The position numbers and the translations under genes are program-made. A model generated the notes under the pieces. The model was not told where the DNA came from. It made no database searches and saw only the letters and a program-made list of their open reading frames with translations. From Corticium candelabrum (taxonomy: Eukaryota; Porifera; Homoscleromorpha; Homosclerophorida; Plakinidae), in the NCBI RefSeq assembly GCF_963422355.1, contig NC_085085.1:4182675-4246674 (forward strand): 64,000 nucleotides of DNA. The letters are read 5' to 3'. This document shows, piece after piece, positions 36,890-49,351 of this stretch. Each line of letters starts with the position of its first letter. The first letter of the stretch is position 1.

Positions 36890-38334
36890 ATGCGATCAGG
36901 CGAACAGCACGTACGTGAGCTTGGCTACACTGATCATGATGTGCAATACGTAACTGGATCTTAGATTACTGGTCAAAACGTTCTTGAATGACGTCGTACC
37001 AGCGCGAGAGTATAGTTCATGTACATTCAGGCACGTTCGAAGTTTCAAATAGTTTGAAATCGTAATTTAGTGTGCATTTCTGCCGCGCACTCGTTCATCG
37101 TCAACACCGGCATATATAGTTTAATTAAGAAACATGCCTACTGCTGCTAAAAGCCAAAATTCAGGCTACACACGTAGACTTCTCCGGAAACGCGAGAGGA
37201 ATGCCACGCCCGATCAGATAAACGGTTAATGATTTTTCGGTTTCGGTCACGTGAACTCTATGTATAATCGGGCGCGTTACTCCACCACGTAAGATGAAGA
37301 TGGCCTAGCGTCGAGGCTATTGCTATTGCACATGCCCTAACACTACATCTCCCCTTATATGTCAAGGCGCTATGATAACAGTACCAGTCTGTGTCCTAGT
37401 CAGGTCACTGGCTTCTGTGGGTTCCACGCTGTGTCTCTTTTCTCAATGGGTTTGTCTGGGTTGGGTTATCCCACTTCTGTCACCATGTATTATTATACCC
37501 TTTCTCAAGTATACAACACAACACAACGCGCTCCTTCTAGACCCAGAGTGCTATTGCGCATGCCCTTACACTACGTTTATTTTTTGTTTGTTGTTTTGGC
37601 GGCCGAACGGGGAGAAGGGTCGACGTAACTATGAGATCCCCGACGAGAGAAATTATACTTAGCAACATATGCGCTACAAACTGCAGAGGTCCTGTGCATC
37701 TCTTTTCCGTATCCTATCGAGGGGTCGACTATAGATTAAAATTTCTTGGCGAGAAGAGTTAGCCTAGGTGACTTCCGATTTCACTGCTCGTACGCGACTA
37801 TGTAAAGAGAGGAGCAGAGTCTAGAGTAAAGCTTCACAAAATTAGAAAAGCTAGAAGAGCAAAGTCTGATATCCGAGTCTCGGGAACCAAGGGGGTCGGG
37901 CAGCCCCAACTTTAAGTACAACCTCTAGTTTTGTAAGCAAACAGGACCGTCGTAGTTCATATACTCCGGATCCAACGTCCATTTGCAAGCGAGTCGTTCC
38001 GCTGCTTCTGGCTACGCGATTTAAGGAAAGCATTTGAGTACTCAACCCTCGGCTATTATGCACCTGGAATCTAGCTATAGACTTCACGGATGCAGGGCCG
38101 GGCCGTAGCCAGCTTCGTAGAATAGTTTGGAGGAGGCACCCTCGGAATCCCAAACTTAGAGAGCGGATTTAATTGTTTCGCGCTCGCCATGTAGCCGGGT
38201 GCAAGTCGATCACATGTCCGTGCTTTGAAAGCAACCCACGCAAACAACGTGCATTAAACTGTTGCAATCATAAGTTATGTCCTACAACTGAAAATTTGCG
38301 CTAATCTTTATATACCGTGATACGCACTCACATC
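36890..38334. other. Intergenic DNA, no gene seen
   Basis: Short open frames around 37360-37660 lack start context, splice sites and recognisable domains. The interval near 37590-37625 (GGCGGCCGAACGGGGAG) resembles 17212-17235. Nothing firm was found. Confidence 0.45.
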
Positions 38335-38468
38335 TACTAGTGTCAAAGTGTAATTGCTTAGAATCAGCCCATTTCCAGTTCTCGTCTATCACTGACTCTC
38401 TGTATTCAATCACTCTTGTAGCATGCAAACACCTCTGTAGCCAAGGAAGAGAGAAGTGTTCGATGGAA

Positions 38469-39132
<664 letters not shown>

Positions 39133-39300
39133 ATGGAATCTTTCAACGACAGAAACCTACCACAGACCAGTCAACTGATATGCAAGGCAATGCTCTTCAG
39201 TTGGCTATAGTATTAATAAAGTGATTTCAAATAGTGAAGTCGCAACATAAAGTTTCAATCATATACAATCTACAGAGGCAGCAGTAGATACCTAATCATA

Positions 39301-39436
<136 letters not shown>

Positions 39437-39739
39437 TGCTGTTAAGTACTGTTAAAGCACTATTGTATTTACGTTCTTTTGTCCCTATACTTTGTCACTA
39501 TATCCTCAATTGGTTGAATAACTTGTTTTAGATATCCTAGTGCACAGTTGCTATCAAAAACTCTGATATATAATACGGTATATAAAAACACACACAAGCA
39601 AGTCAGCATCAGAGCACATTTTCAATTAGTGACACAAGCATCGTTTTGCAATGCATACAAATGATGCTAAGTAACAGCAACTCAACATGCTCAAATTCAA
39701 CCAGACAAAGCAGGATTCGTTTACAACAAAATGTTAGAC

Positions 39740-40577
39740 CTAATCCTGTTTTGTTCCTGAGGATGTCCATCGTAATATATGTAAAGCTCTTCCAAGCCAA
39801 TAGAAGAAGAAACTGACCGTCAAAGACACAACAATGAACAAAATCAGTCCGATTGGTGAGAGAGCCTGAAAGACAGGGTAGACCCACTCGTTTGTATAAT
39901 AACGTAACCAAAAAGTCCTGCAGTGACAAATTAGAAAATGCATAACATAAAGGAGGTAAGATCTCTAGTACAAACTAACCACATCAGGTACGACATATCA
40001 AATATAGCCACTTGTAGGAAACCTTTGACTAAAGAAGGGTACTCGTGATGGACAATCATGGCCTCCAACAGAACAAACACTCCAATGAACGAGTGCTAAC
40101 AAAATACAACTGGTCAAGCCAATTAAGATACATGAGTGAGGACTGATGACTTACAAGAAAGTGATTCAGCCACAAAGGAACAATGGCATCGAGTTCCTTA
40201 GGGTAAATGAGCTCTCTGTTAATCATGAACAGGCTCCAGAAAGCAACGGGAATGAACTACAACACAGATAACCATATAATACAATGCGATGTCTGATATA
40301 ATGTGAATGTATAGTGTCTCTTTCTCGTACAAATGATTCCTAGCAATAGAAGTATGTACTTTTGTCTAACACCGACATGAAGATCCACATATTGATTCAC
40401 ACAAAAGTGCTAGCCCACATGTTCCCTCACTCATTCATTCAGGTGACCATTTTATTACTTAAATACAACTGTATCTCAACAGTTCACCTGGTCACTTGTA
40501 CAGCAGTCTATGTCAGACCTGTTCACCTGTTAAGCTACTAAGTTGTACACCTCAATGTGGCTGAGCAGAGGCTATGG

Positions 40578-40615
<38 letters not shown>

Positions 40616-40988
40616 CTGTCTGTCAGTTGTCTGTCTGTCATAGTTCTCTATTGAATACATCATCAAAACTAGTACAACATCACTAACACTTAACAAAGTT
40701 AAACATAAAACTACAAGTCCAAGGGACACAGCTAGTATGTCTGTCTGTCTGTTAATATGTAATAGGTACCGCTGGTAAACTCATCATGTGTATTACAAAT
40801 AAGAAAACAAAAGAATGACTCAATAGCTAGCAATTGACTGAACCGTCCGGGCAGTCACATTTACCAGTCTAGTCATGCAGGTGTCAATTACTATGCAATA
40901 TAGTACAAATACATATATTTTCAATTTAATTAAATCAAGCTAGCATTTACACCATGAGCAACAAAAGGGAAACTACCTCTGTTTGACA

Positions 40989-41020
<32 letters not shown>

Positions 41021-41797
41021 GTCTGTCTGTCTGTCTGTCAATGGTAGTATATTTTCATAAATCGACTGTAAAACAACCACATATCATAAACTAAATGAAC
41101 GTCCAGTGACCACAAACCAACAACCAACGTCTGTCTGTCTGTCTGCTACTTGCACGGTGAATATTTTAATGAAAAAAGGGCTTCTACAGATAAGAAATAA
41201 TGTTTTCTTAGATTTGATTTGCAAATTTGCAAGACAATGGTTTGTACTTGAGCTATGGGTGATTTCTCAATGCGCATGTGCACTGGAAGTATATGATAAT
41301 CTGCCACATGTGTTTGTTCTACTGAACTTTCAACTCAATAAAGTCATGCCCAGATGATTGCACAAGGTTTGGTATCACTCCCGTGTTATACTCGTTTTTA
41401 ACATTATGTGCATGAACTCATACAGTATTACAGTACACAAATTCCTTCAAATAATTACCTAGAAATGAATATTTTCTAGTAGCAGTCAATAAATTTTTTT
41501 TGGGAGAATTTACTGAAGAATGGAAATTACTGGATCATAGTTTATAAACTACTTTTTATGATGTACAATTCTAATGCATTAAAGCAGCTCACAATAAGCA
41601 CCATACTTGTGGTAGGATGTGCTTCAGCTGGGCCTTTGTTAGCATTGCACTCTTCTTTGCCCTCTTAACTCTCCCTCGATCCTCAATCCTTCTTTCCCTC
41701 CTCCATCCTTTGTAATTTAAACTTTACATTATCTTTTCCTGTATTAATTAAACTAGTAATGTATTGATAATCTCACCGTTCTCTTTTTGCAAACACG

Positions 41798-41854
<57 letters not shown>

Positions 41855-42343
41855 ACACCAATCCAGATAACCGAAACTTGCAAGCAAGTAATGATACCTA
41901 TGCTGTACGTGCATGCATGAGACCACAGGTGTATGCCAAAAAATCAAGACAGCACTCACAAATCTAATTAAATGAAATATATTCTCAACGTACCAAACTG
42001 GTCGGATAGACGACAGCTGTAAACAAGTTGTCTCTCACTGACAACAACCAACACTTCTTCTTCTTGTCTCCACACACGACCGGACAAATATCGCCAGCAA
42101 AAGACACATAAAAATAGATACAGTGCAATACCTACCACAAACCGTTAGGAGACACACAAGAAAGTACTTGAGACTGTCTAAAGACCAACCTACCATGTTC
42201 CACACTGTTAGAAAGCGAAACCTCCAAGCCAAGTTGGCAAGTCTAGTCGGTGGACCACGCGGATACTTCATAATAAAAAGATCATAAAATATGACAGCCG
42301 TCCAAGCGACGGCTAATGCCAGGTGAATCAGTTTTGTGAGCAT
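39740..42343 (-). CDS. AIG1/ADTRP-family membrane hydrolase, five exons, 227 aa
   Basis: Exons are 42194-42343, 41994-42131, 40155-40256, 39980-40095 and 39740-39917. All junctions have GT and AG and the phases (0, 0, 0, 2) join into one frame. The family (AIG1, ADTRP) comprises multi-pass membrane enzymes that hydrolyse fatty-acid esters of hydroxy fatty acids with a Thr/His pair. The expected features are here: Thr at about 46 (RFRFLTVWNM), LLSVRDNLFTAVVYPTSL after TM2, ELIYPKELD, and the NH..H motif (Asn127, His128, His131) split between exons 3 and 4. Hydrophobic segments at about 5-24, 52-66, 88-108, 132-142, 155-170 and 190-212 fit the usual topology. The length is close to the human proteins (about 230-240 aa). 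Start: the first ATG in frame; a longer non-ATG frame upstream was rejected. Confidence 0.88.
40578..40613. repeat. (TG)n microsatellite in an AIG1-like intron
   Basis: Short TG tract followed by CTGT repeats, in the second intron of the AIG1-like gene. Confidence 0.9.
40985..41039. repeat. (CTGT)n microsatellite
   Basis: Tetranucleotide tract with one CTAT variant, in the second intron of the AIG1-like gene; shorter CTGT runs flank it at about 40738-40753 and 41128-41144. Confidence 0.93.
41798..41850. repeat. (CA)n microsatellite in an AIG1-like intron
   Basis: CA tract of about 53 bp in the same intron, about 140 bp from exon 2. Confidence 0.95.
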
Positions 42344-42599
42344 TGACGCTTTGAGATGTGATCTACTGCTACAGTGTACACTGAGTACAACAAGGGCTAC
42401 CAAGGCTCACGCGTGCGCAGACCGGTGAGGCCTTACATGTTGCGCATGCGCATGCATTATAGCCTATGAAATCCTATAAATGCTGTAGCTGACGTTGTTT
42501 GGGACTTCCAGCCAATGTAGCGTGCGCGGACACGGAAATTGTTGATCTTTCAACTGCTACCATTCCTGTTTGGTTAGTTGTTTTATCGTTATTAATTAA

Positions 42600-43222
42600 C
42601 TAGCTGTTATTAATTAATAACTAGTTCTACGGTATCCGTAGGCGCCTCGCGTTTGTGAGTAACACTTCCAACGGAGCTTTCAGACCTTCTACTTAAACGC
42701 CGAGTCCTAGCTAGACAATAAGTATTTGTTTCAACATGCAAACTTCCTAGTAGTTTAGCTAATTTATTAGAAGAGGCCTGGTATAGGTAGTCGTCGTTTT
42801 GCGATCGTGATCAAGACAATTGAAATGTACAGTCTAGGTATGCACTCAGTTCCGTTGTAACGACAGTGGTATGGTATTTACTGGCATAGAAATTGACATG
42901 GGCAAACATTGACTATCAACAGTGTTAGATGCAGCACAGTGTAGTAAAGGATTGATCATACTGTAGTACAGGACGTGTGAATAGTTGACTGTAGGTGGCA
43001 TTCAACACCTGAAGGTGTTTCTTGATTGTCAAGTACACACAGTCCCTAGCTACAATACAAAAGGATGGGGCGACGGAAGTCCAGAAAGCATTTTTTTCGC
43101 GATTTGGTCACTTGCACGAATCGTTCTTAGACTCATCTGTAGTCGGACACAGAAACGATTTTTAAGGTAGGTCCTATCATGAAACTTGTTCATGGGGAGG
43201 AGAAATTTGAGATTTGTGTACA

Positions 43223-43298
<76 letters not shown>

Positions 43299-43378
43299 AA
43301 CCAAAAGCTCAATGGACACCCATATAGGACCACGCCCATTTCTGTTGTTTGACCCGAATTAGAAGCCTCGCTATGCTC
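42600..43378. repeat. About 0.8-kb dispersed repeat, copy 2
   Basis: Partner of 23495-24308, in the same orientation, about 260 bp upstream of the AIG1-like gene. It carries a purer (CA)n tract at 43219-43297. Confidence 0.75.
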
Positions 43379-44310
43379 GACAATTAATTAGGAAAGTTGG
43401 AATTCTATGAGAGGCATGCCCTTTTTTCTCTTTCCTTGTGTGACCTGTTGAGGTTATTGTTAGGACACACTATAGACACTATTTGCTTTGTGAACTAACT
43501 AGTATCGTCAGGAAACAGTGAGTCCAGTGAGTCCATAGTTTGATGTGAGTCTACTGTTGCAATTTCTAGGGTATAGCAGGAAATTAGTCTTTTTGCTGTA
43601 AGTCTGAGATGGATTGCTGATGTAGTGAGATGTCAAATCCATGGAAGTTCAAGGTCTCTTCCAGTGCTTGGATTGTCAGTCATGCAGGCTATTAATTGGC
43701 ACTTCAATTCCTTGTTGCTGCATTGAACAGTTTTATTGTTTGTTACTGAATTAATGTTTATTTGTCAAAACGTTTTTAATACTTTACTGTTGTTGTGAAC
43801 CAGATCTCATTACTAGCATGATAAAATGCATAGTAGTTATGGTAATGAAATTGACAAATCTATTATCAGTCTTGATTGTACAGTATTTTGAATAATTTTC
43901 CTGTGTGATGTTTTTAGGAATATAATTTGCTGAGAATTTGCCCAAGAGTAACCAGTATTGTGTATGGAATCAGTGGTGGAAAATGATTAATTAATGTCTG
44001 GATCGTCATGATCATTCATGCTACATTTGCCATAAACAAATGCTACTGTGTCGTGTTGGACTTGGAGGTCACTTTACAGTCATTGGAAGGCTGGACATAG
44101 AAGGACTGCATTTGCAGAGTATGTTGTACGTATACCGACGAGAGCAGGTAAGGTTACACATTCATCTTGTGATGGCAGTTATATAAACTTGTAACATAAA
44201 ACTGTAGGATATGTGAGTGATAGGGACTTGTTTTGTCAGACTTTGGATATAACACTGCCATCTATTCATATCATTTCTTGTGTATTGCATGTACATACTG
44301 TTGTGCACTG
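43379..44310. other. Intergenic DNA, partly duplicated
   Basis: From about 43790 to 44260 this aligns with 49925-50420, part of the repeating unit of the SLC46 array. No coding exon was recognised apart from the transporter remnant that follows. Confidence 0.55.
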
Positions 44311-45452
44311 CTAGGCTGCTTTGTCTTCATTGATCAACACTGACTCCTTTGATTCAGTTTTTCTCATGAATGAATACCTCCACGACTTCGAGAAGTGTAA
44401 AATTCTATGATGAAAAATATAACACATCGACAAACTGATGCCACCAAACCCACGTTATGTTAATTTGAAATCTACAATATTTATAAGCATTTGCTGTCTC
44501 TAGTGTTTCCCATCTGAGTTCACATTTAATAAACTGTTGTGGCAACTATTGTCCGTACCAATACAGGACATTACCCGAACAAACTGGTCTTACTGCCAAA
44601 CACATGGCAATTTGACAAGATGTTGTCTGGACAACATGTAGTACACCTCTGGCAGCAGGGGTTCAGGTGACTATAGTATATAGGCGTTATTGTGTAGAGA
44701 TAGCCCACTTCCTATGGGAAAACATTTCACACTAAAAAACTGTTTGTCGTAAAGTTTAGGTCTGCCTTTAGCCTATAACCTAACACTAATTGCTCTGAGT
44801 AGCAGATTTAGGTAACAAGAATTTTGCTAAAAGGTTAGTCATCATTAGAACTTACAAATAATAGATGTTCCAGGTGTTGATGTTTACTCAACTATGAAGA
44901 GTGGTAAGAGTGTTCAGAAGTCCCAAAATTAGATAAAGACAGAGTAGTGCTATTTCTGTTCATTCTGAGTTAGGAATTGGTTTTGAAATAGGTAGCACCT
45001 TCAATTTTAAGACCTTTTCATTCGATTAGTGTGTGTGAAATGTCAGTATGAAAGGCATGCAGTATAGTCACCTTGAATGTCTGGACACTGCCCTTGCTGT
45101 CCCGTCAACATCAAGTTGTTCTGACAAATGTACGAACACTTGGAATACTAATTTTATTTAAGGCCTGCAATATGTAGTAGGCTAACTAACATCATCCCCC
45201 TTTGTCAATTGATTAATGTATACCAAATGAATACAACTTACACTATGAGAAAGAACATGACTGCATAAACTAAAGCCATGACAAGGAAGGTGAAGGCTCC
45301 ATAGTTGGGTAGAAAGCTGATATTGTCTTGATTGATAGCAGAATACAATGGATTAAAGATCACTAGTGCTAGTAACGAATTTATGGACTCCTCGAAAAGA
45401 TGATGAAAGAGAGAAGAGGGCTCTTTGGTGTTCTTTCACAACACGTTTTGAT
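44311..45452 (-). pseudogene. SLC46-like transporter remnant (copy 0)
   Basis: Two exons survive: the C-terminal tail exon at 44311-44404 (94 bp as in the live copies, open frame) and a broken penultimate exon at 45242-45452 with a small insertion near 45395. At about 45452 the exon stops in mid-sequence and joins DNA that matches the non-coding region at 50459 onward. Exon 1, with the first ten transmembrane segments, is absent. Confidence 0.8.
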
Positions 45453-47361
45453 ATTCTTATCGTTTCTCATGTAATTGAGCACAAGTCATAGGTTTATTAT
45501 TTTATATGCTTTTGTACCAGTGTTCAAAATTTTATGGCAGACGTAGTCGTCACCTTGGCAACCTCACAGAATTTTTCAGTTGTCAAGAAAGTTTAAGAAT
45601 TTTAAATACATTTCATAAAATATCAATAATGATATTGATTGTTTTGGCAAGTAAAAGTAAACCCAGGACTTCAGAGCTGTCACTCTCAGTCTGAGTAATT
45701 TCACTATTATACTCTACTTCATATAAACAAAAATATACGGGTCCACAATAACTTGAGTGACTTTAGTCATCAGGATGGCAACCTCGCTGGTATAATTGGT
45801 CATTGCGTGAACTCAGTTAGTCGTCAAATGACAACTTGACGACCACTTGTTCGAACACCGATGCACATGTGACCATGTACAAGCACAAACATTTAACAGG
45901 AAAATAAATTGTTCACGAGAGGTGTGTTGACAGTGATTTCATGATCATGACCTGATTTATCTGCTTTATTCTCTAGCTTTCTGTATTTGGACATTCTTGC
46001 TTAGAGATGTTGAGGTACATCTTGAGTTTTGGCAAAGTCTGTTCAGATGTAGAGAAAGCGCTGTTCTCTGGTATGCTGTTTTCTCAGAATTTGTTATTTG
46101 GTGATTGTTGGGTATTGACACTATTGTACGTCAGGGTTTTAAGAGATCAGGCGTAGGAACCTAGATTTGGTTGAGGGGGTACACATTTGCCTAAGAGGGC
46201 GTGGCTCCTCACAACAAGGCTAAATGTTTTATTAGTTAATCATGTATATTGATGATACACAGCAAAAACAGGAAACCACTATAGTGTTAGTGCAGTAATA
46301 CTGTATGTCATGTCAGTGTTATCAACGTTTGTCATCCTTATATATTGACAGCTGGAAAATTTATAAGGTCACGTACGCCCAGTTCCACCCCCCACCCCCC
46401 ATTCCTACACTATGTTTCAGGTCACAGCGCCTAGATAGGCATAAACTTCAGCTGGTGCTTTCCAGGCATTACAGTTCTCTACCCTTTACTTCTAATGTGG
46501 GAAGTTCCAATACCTCGATTTCCCTTCTATGATAAGCTTTGTAGAATGGAAACAAACAAAACAACAACAATATATATATAATATATGTATATAGTATTTA
46601 TTGACTGTATAACTGAGATTTCCGTTGCTTTATATACATCATGTATACTAAGGCTGGATATACTTTGGTGGTGGTTAGCACCTGTAGAAGACATACATAG
46701 TTTAATTGCTATGTGGTTGTACTTGTGATAGGGCCGCTTATCCAAAATATTTAATTCACTATGAAATCAAGACACAAATCTCCTTATATACATCAAGCTA
46801 AGTCGATAATTGCAGGATCACGTGCGTCATCTGGAAACACAGGTTAACTTGAAAACAGCTGTATATATGCTATAATATACAGTTATTATCAAAGTGTTCA
46901 CTTAGGTGTTTGTAGAAAGTACTGTGTCAACGATATAGATGTGTTCATAGATGATAGACTTAGTAAATATTCTTTGAGTGCAATGCAGTTTGGACATGGA
47001 ACTATACATACTCCGTATAAATTTAGTGTATGTATACCTATTTACTGAACACTCCCCATCTTCAGGTCAGGTCAGTTAGGCAATGCAATAACCATTTGCT
47101 CCCATGATGCACGGATAAGAGAGGTTAACAGAGTAACGATATTCAGAACTCTAAATGCCAGAGGCACAATTGAACCCGATAGGAATTCCTTGACTGGCAT
47201 TAGGAACACCGTATATTTGGTGGAAAGTGATGACTCACATGTCATATCAAAATTCAATATTGTCTACTATTTTGTAGAGTTAGACATATTTTTTTCACAT
47301 TCAAATAACAGGCTCCTCATCTAGTACTCTATAAAAATACCACTACATACCGTGTACAATG
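45453..47361. other. Intergenic DNA duplicated at 50459-52229
   Basis: This long stretch aligns nearly end to end with 50459-52229, at a spacing of about 5.0 kb falling to about 4.9 kb, and part aligns again with 58640-59350. It is the non-coding half of the SLC46 repeating unit. A (TA)n-like run lies near 46570-46590 and a C-run near 46387-46400. No gene was found. Confidence 0.65.
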
Positions 47362-49183
47362 CTAGGCTGCTTTGTCTTCATTGATCAACAGTGACTCCTT
47401 CGACTCGGTTCTTTTCATGAATGAATACCTCCACGACTTCGAGAAGTGTAAAATTCTATGATAAAGCACAACACATCAACAAACTGATACCACCAAACCC
47501 AAGACATGTTAAATCTGCAAGCTACAGTATTTGTATAAGCATTCGATATCTCTAATATGTTTCCATCTGAGATCACTATTCATAACTGTCATGACAACTA
47601 TTGTTTGTAGCAGTAGTAGCATCACCCTTTGTCAATTGATTAATAATGTATCACAAATGAATAAGACTTACACTATGAGAATGAACATGACTACATAAAC
47701 GAAAGCCATGACAAGGAAAGTGAAGGCTCCAGAATTGGGTAGAAAGCTGATATTGTCTTGATTGATAGCAGAATACAATGGATTGAAGATTACTACTGCT
47801 AGTAATGAATTTATGGTCTCCACGGATGATGAAAGAGAGAAGAGGGCTCCTTGGTGTTCTTTCACAACACATTTTGATAACATAGATGTCAACGTTGGAG
47901 CAACAACAGCAGACGGTAAGCCGATGCCCAAAACTTCAACAAAAATAAACAACAACTGATCAGAGCAATAAGAAATTGAAACTAAGCTACTTTGCAGTCA
48001 TGGAACACAAAGTAGAATGCTTCACTAGTCAAATACCTAGAAACATGCTCCACGTTGAGGTGACAAATGTGAGATAGACAAATTCTGCAATAAAAGATAG
48101 AATGCCCACCAATACTATTGTTGAATCTCTCATATGGAAGAAAGTGGTAAAAACCGTTAAAACGACTGTTGCCCCCAAAATCATACAGAAATATGACAAT
48201 CCAAAGAAGTAGCCGATTATACTCGTACTCCAACACAAAGGTGTACCAAGAAAATAAAGGTACATTATGATAGGCGAACCATCACCGACGAGAACACTGA
48301 GGCCGTCAGCAAGCAACAACAGGCAAAGGCACCATATCGGTTTACTGTGTACCTCCCTTGATTTCAATATCTGAAATCCTCTGATGGCAGACTTCATACT
48401 ACATCCATTCCCATCATCTGGTGGAGTAACATCATGATCAGCATAACCATCATTACGACTTCTAGTAGTCATGCTCTCCTTGTCATTGACATCACTGCTG
48501 TCTCTATCTTCGGCCCTCAGTGGATCATCAAGCAAGAACAACACATACAACAAGCAGAAAAAATAACTGAGCAAACAGGCGAAGAGAACACTAAAAGGGC
48601 CAATGTACTGCAATAGAACGCCACCAGCTGCTCGTCCCATTCCTGCTCCTAGAGCCATCATTCCACTCAGTATGCCAAGACGTCTCGTTCTCGTTTTGAT
48701 GCTAGACACATCTGACGTGTAAGAATAGACAGCCAGATACAACAGAGTGTTACCGCCCGACAACCCATAGGGTATGGTACCAAAAAACATGTAACCAATG
48801 GGCAATTTCCAGTAAACAACAACAAGCAGCACAATCATGAAGCAAGCTCCTGCAATCACAGGAATTATCATCATCAACCTCCTGCCGTGTTTGAGTCTAT
48901 CCGACCAGCTCCCAATCGCTAGAGTCACGGCGACCGACGGAATGTAGACAGACAGAACGAGATAGAGCAGCCATTTCGAAGCAGCCGACTGAGCCCTCCT
49001 CTCCGCTTCGAATTCCTCTCCCGTGTTGTTGCCACACGTTTGTGTCCTATTATTGCTGTGCACGTCATATTCCTTGTAGAAGTAGTCGTTCAAAAAGCTA
49101 GTGATCCAAGTCGATTCCGACAATAATGCATAGTAAAAGAATACAACGACAGGATCAGGCACTCGTACACGACAGGACGCCAT
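47362..49183 (-). CDS. SLC46-like major facilitator transporter, copy 1, 516 aa
   Basis: Exons are 48037-49183, 47672-47981 and 47362-47455, joined in phases 1 and 2 (donor CTAG|GTATTT, acceptor GCTTAG|TTTC, then ATAGT|GTAAGT and ATCATAG|AATTTT). The product has twelve predicted membrane segments. Family marks are FLNDYFY near the N-terminus, the loop 2-3 motif GSWSDRLKHGRR, YSYTSDVSSIKTRTRR after TM5 and LSKCVVKEHQGALFSL near TM10-11. SLC46 members carry folates, antifolates or related small molecules with protons (SLC46A1 is the intestinal folate carrier); the substrate here is unknown. The cytoplasmic tail is short and basic then acidic. The true start is the ATG at 49183, shared by all copies (MASCRVRVPDP). 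Confidence 0.88.
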
Positions 49184-49211
49184 ACGCACCGCCCACTAGT
49201 TGCATCAGTAA

Positions 49212-49346
49212 CAGGGGCGGCGGAGCGAGTTGAAAGTTGAGGGGGCTGAAAGGGTAAACATTACAGAAAGCAGAAATTCTACAGCATAAAGTTGATAAAG
49301 TTGGGGGGGCTCTAGCCCCCCCAGCCCCCCGGCTCCGCCGCCCCTG
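49212..49346. mobile_element. 135-bp MITE just upstream of SLC46-like copy 1
   Basis: Perfect 15-bp inverted ends, CAGGGGCGGCGGAGC (49212-49226) and GCTCCGCCGCCCCTG (49332-49346), with a 5-bp direct repeat AGTAA on both sides (49207-49211, 49347-49351). The right half is C-rich. It lies 29 bp from the start codon, so it is inside or next to the 5' leader. The other copies lack it. Confidence 0.88.
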
Positions 49347-49351
49347 AGTAA

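Noticed and set aside
47651-47872. Second minus-strand frame over SLC46 exon 2, also seen at 52513 and 59652
   Set aside because: It is an out-of-frame shadow; the real frame is fixed by the phase of both neighbouring exons.
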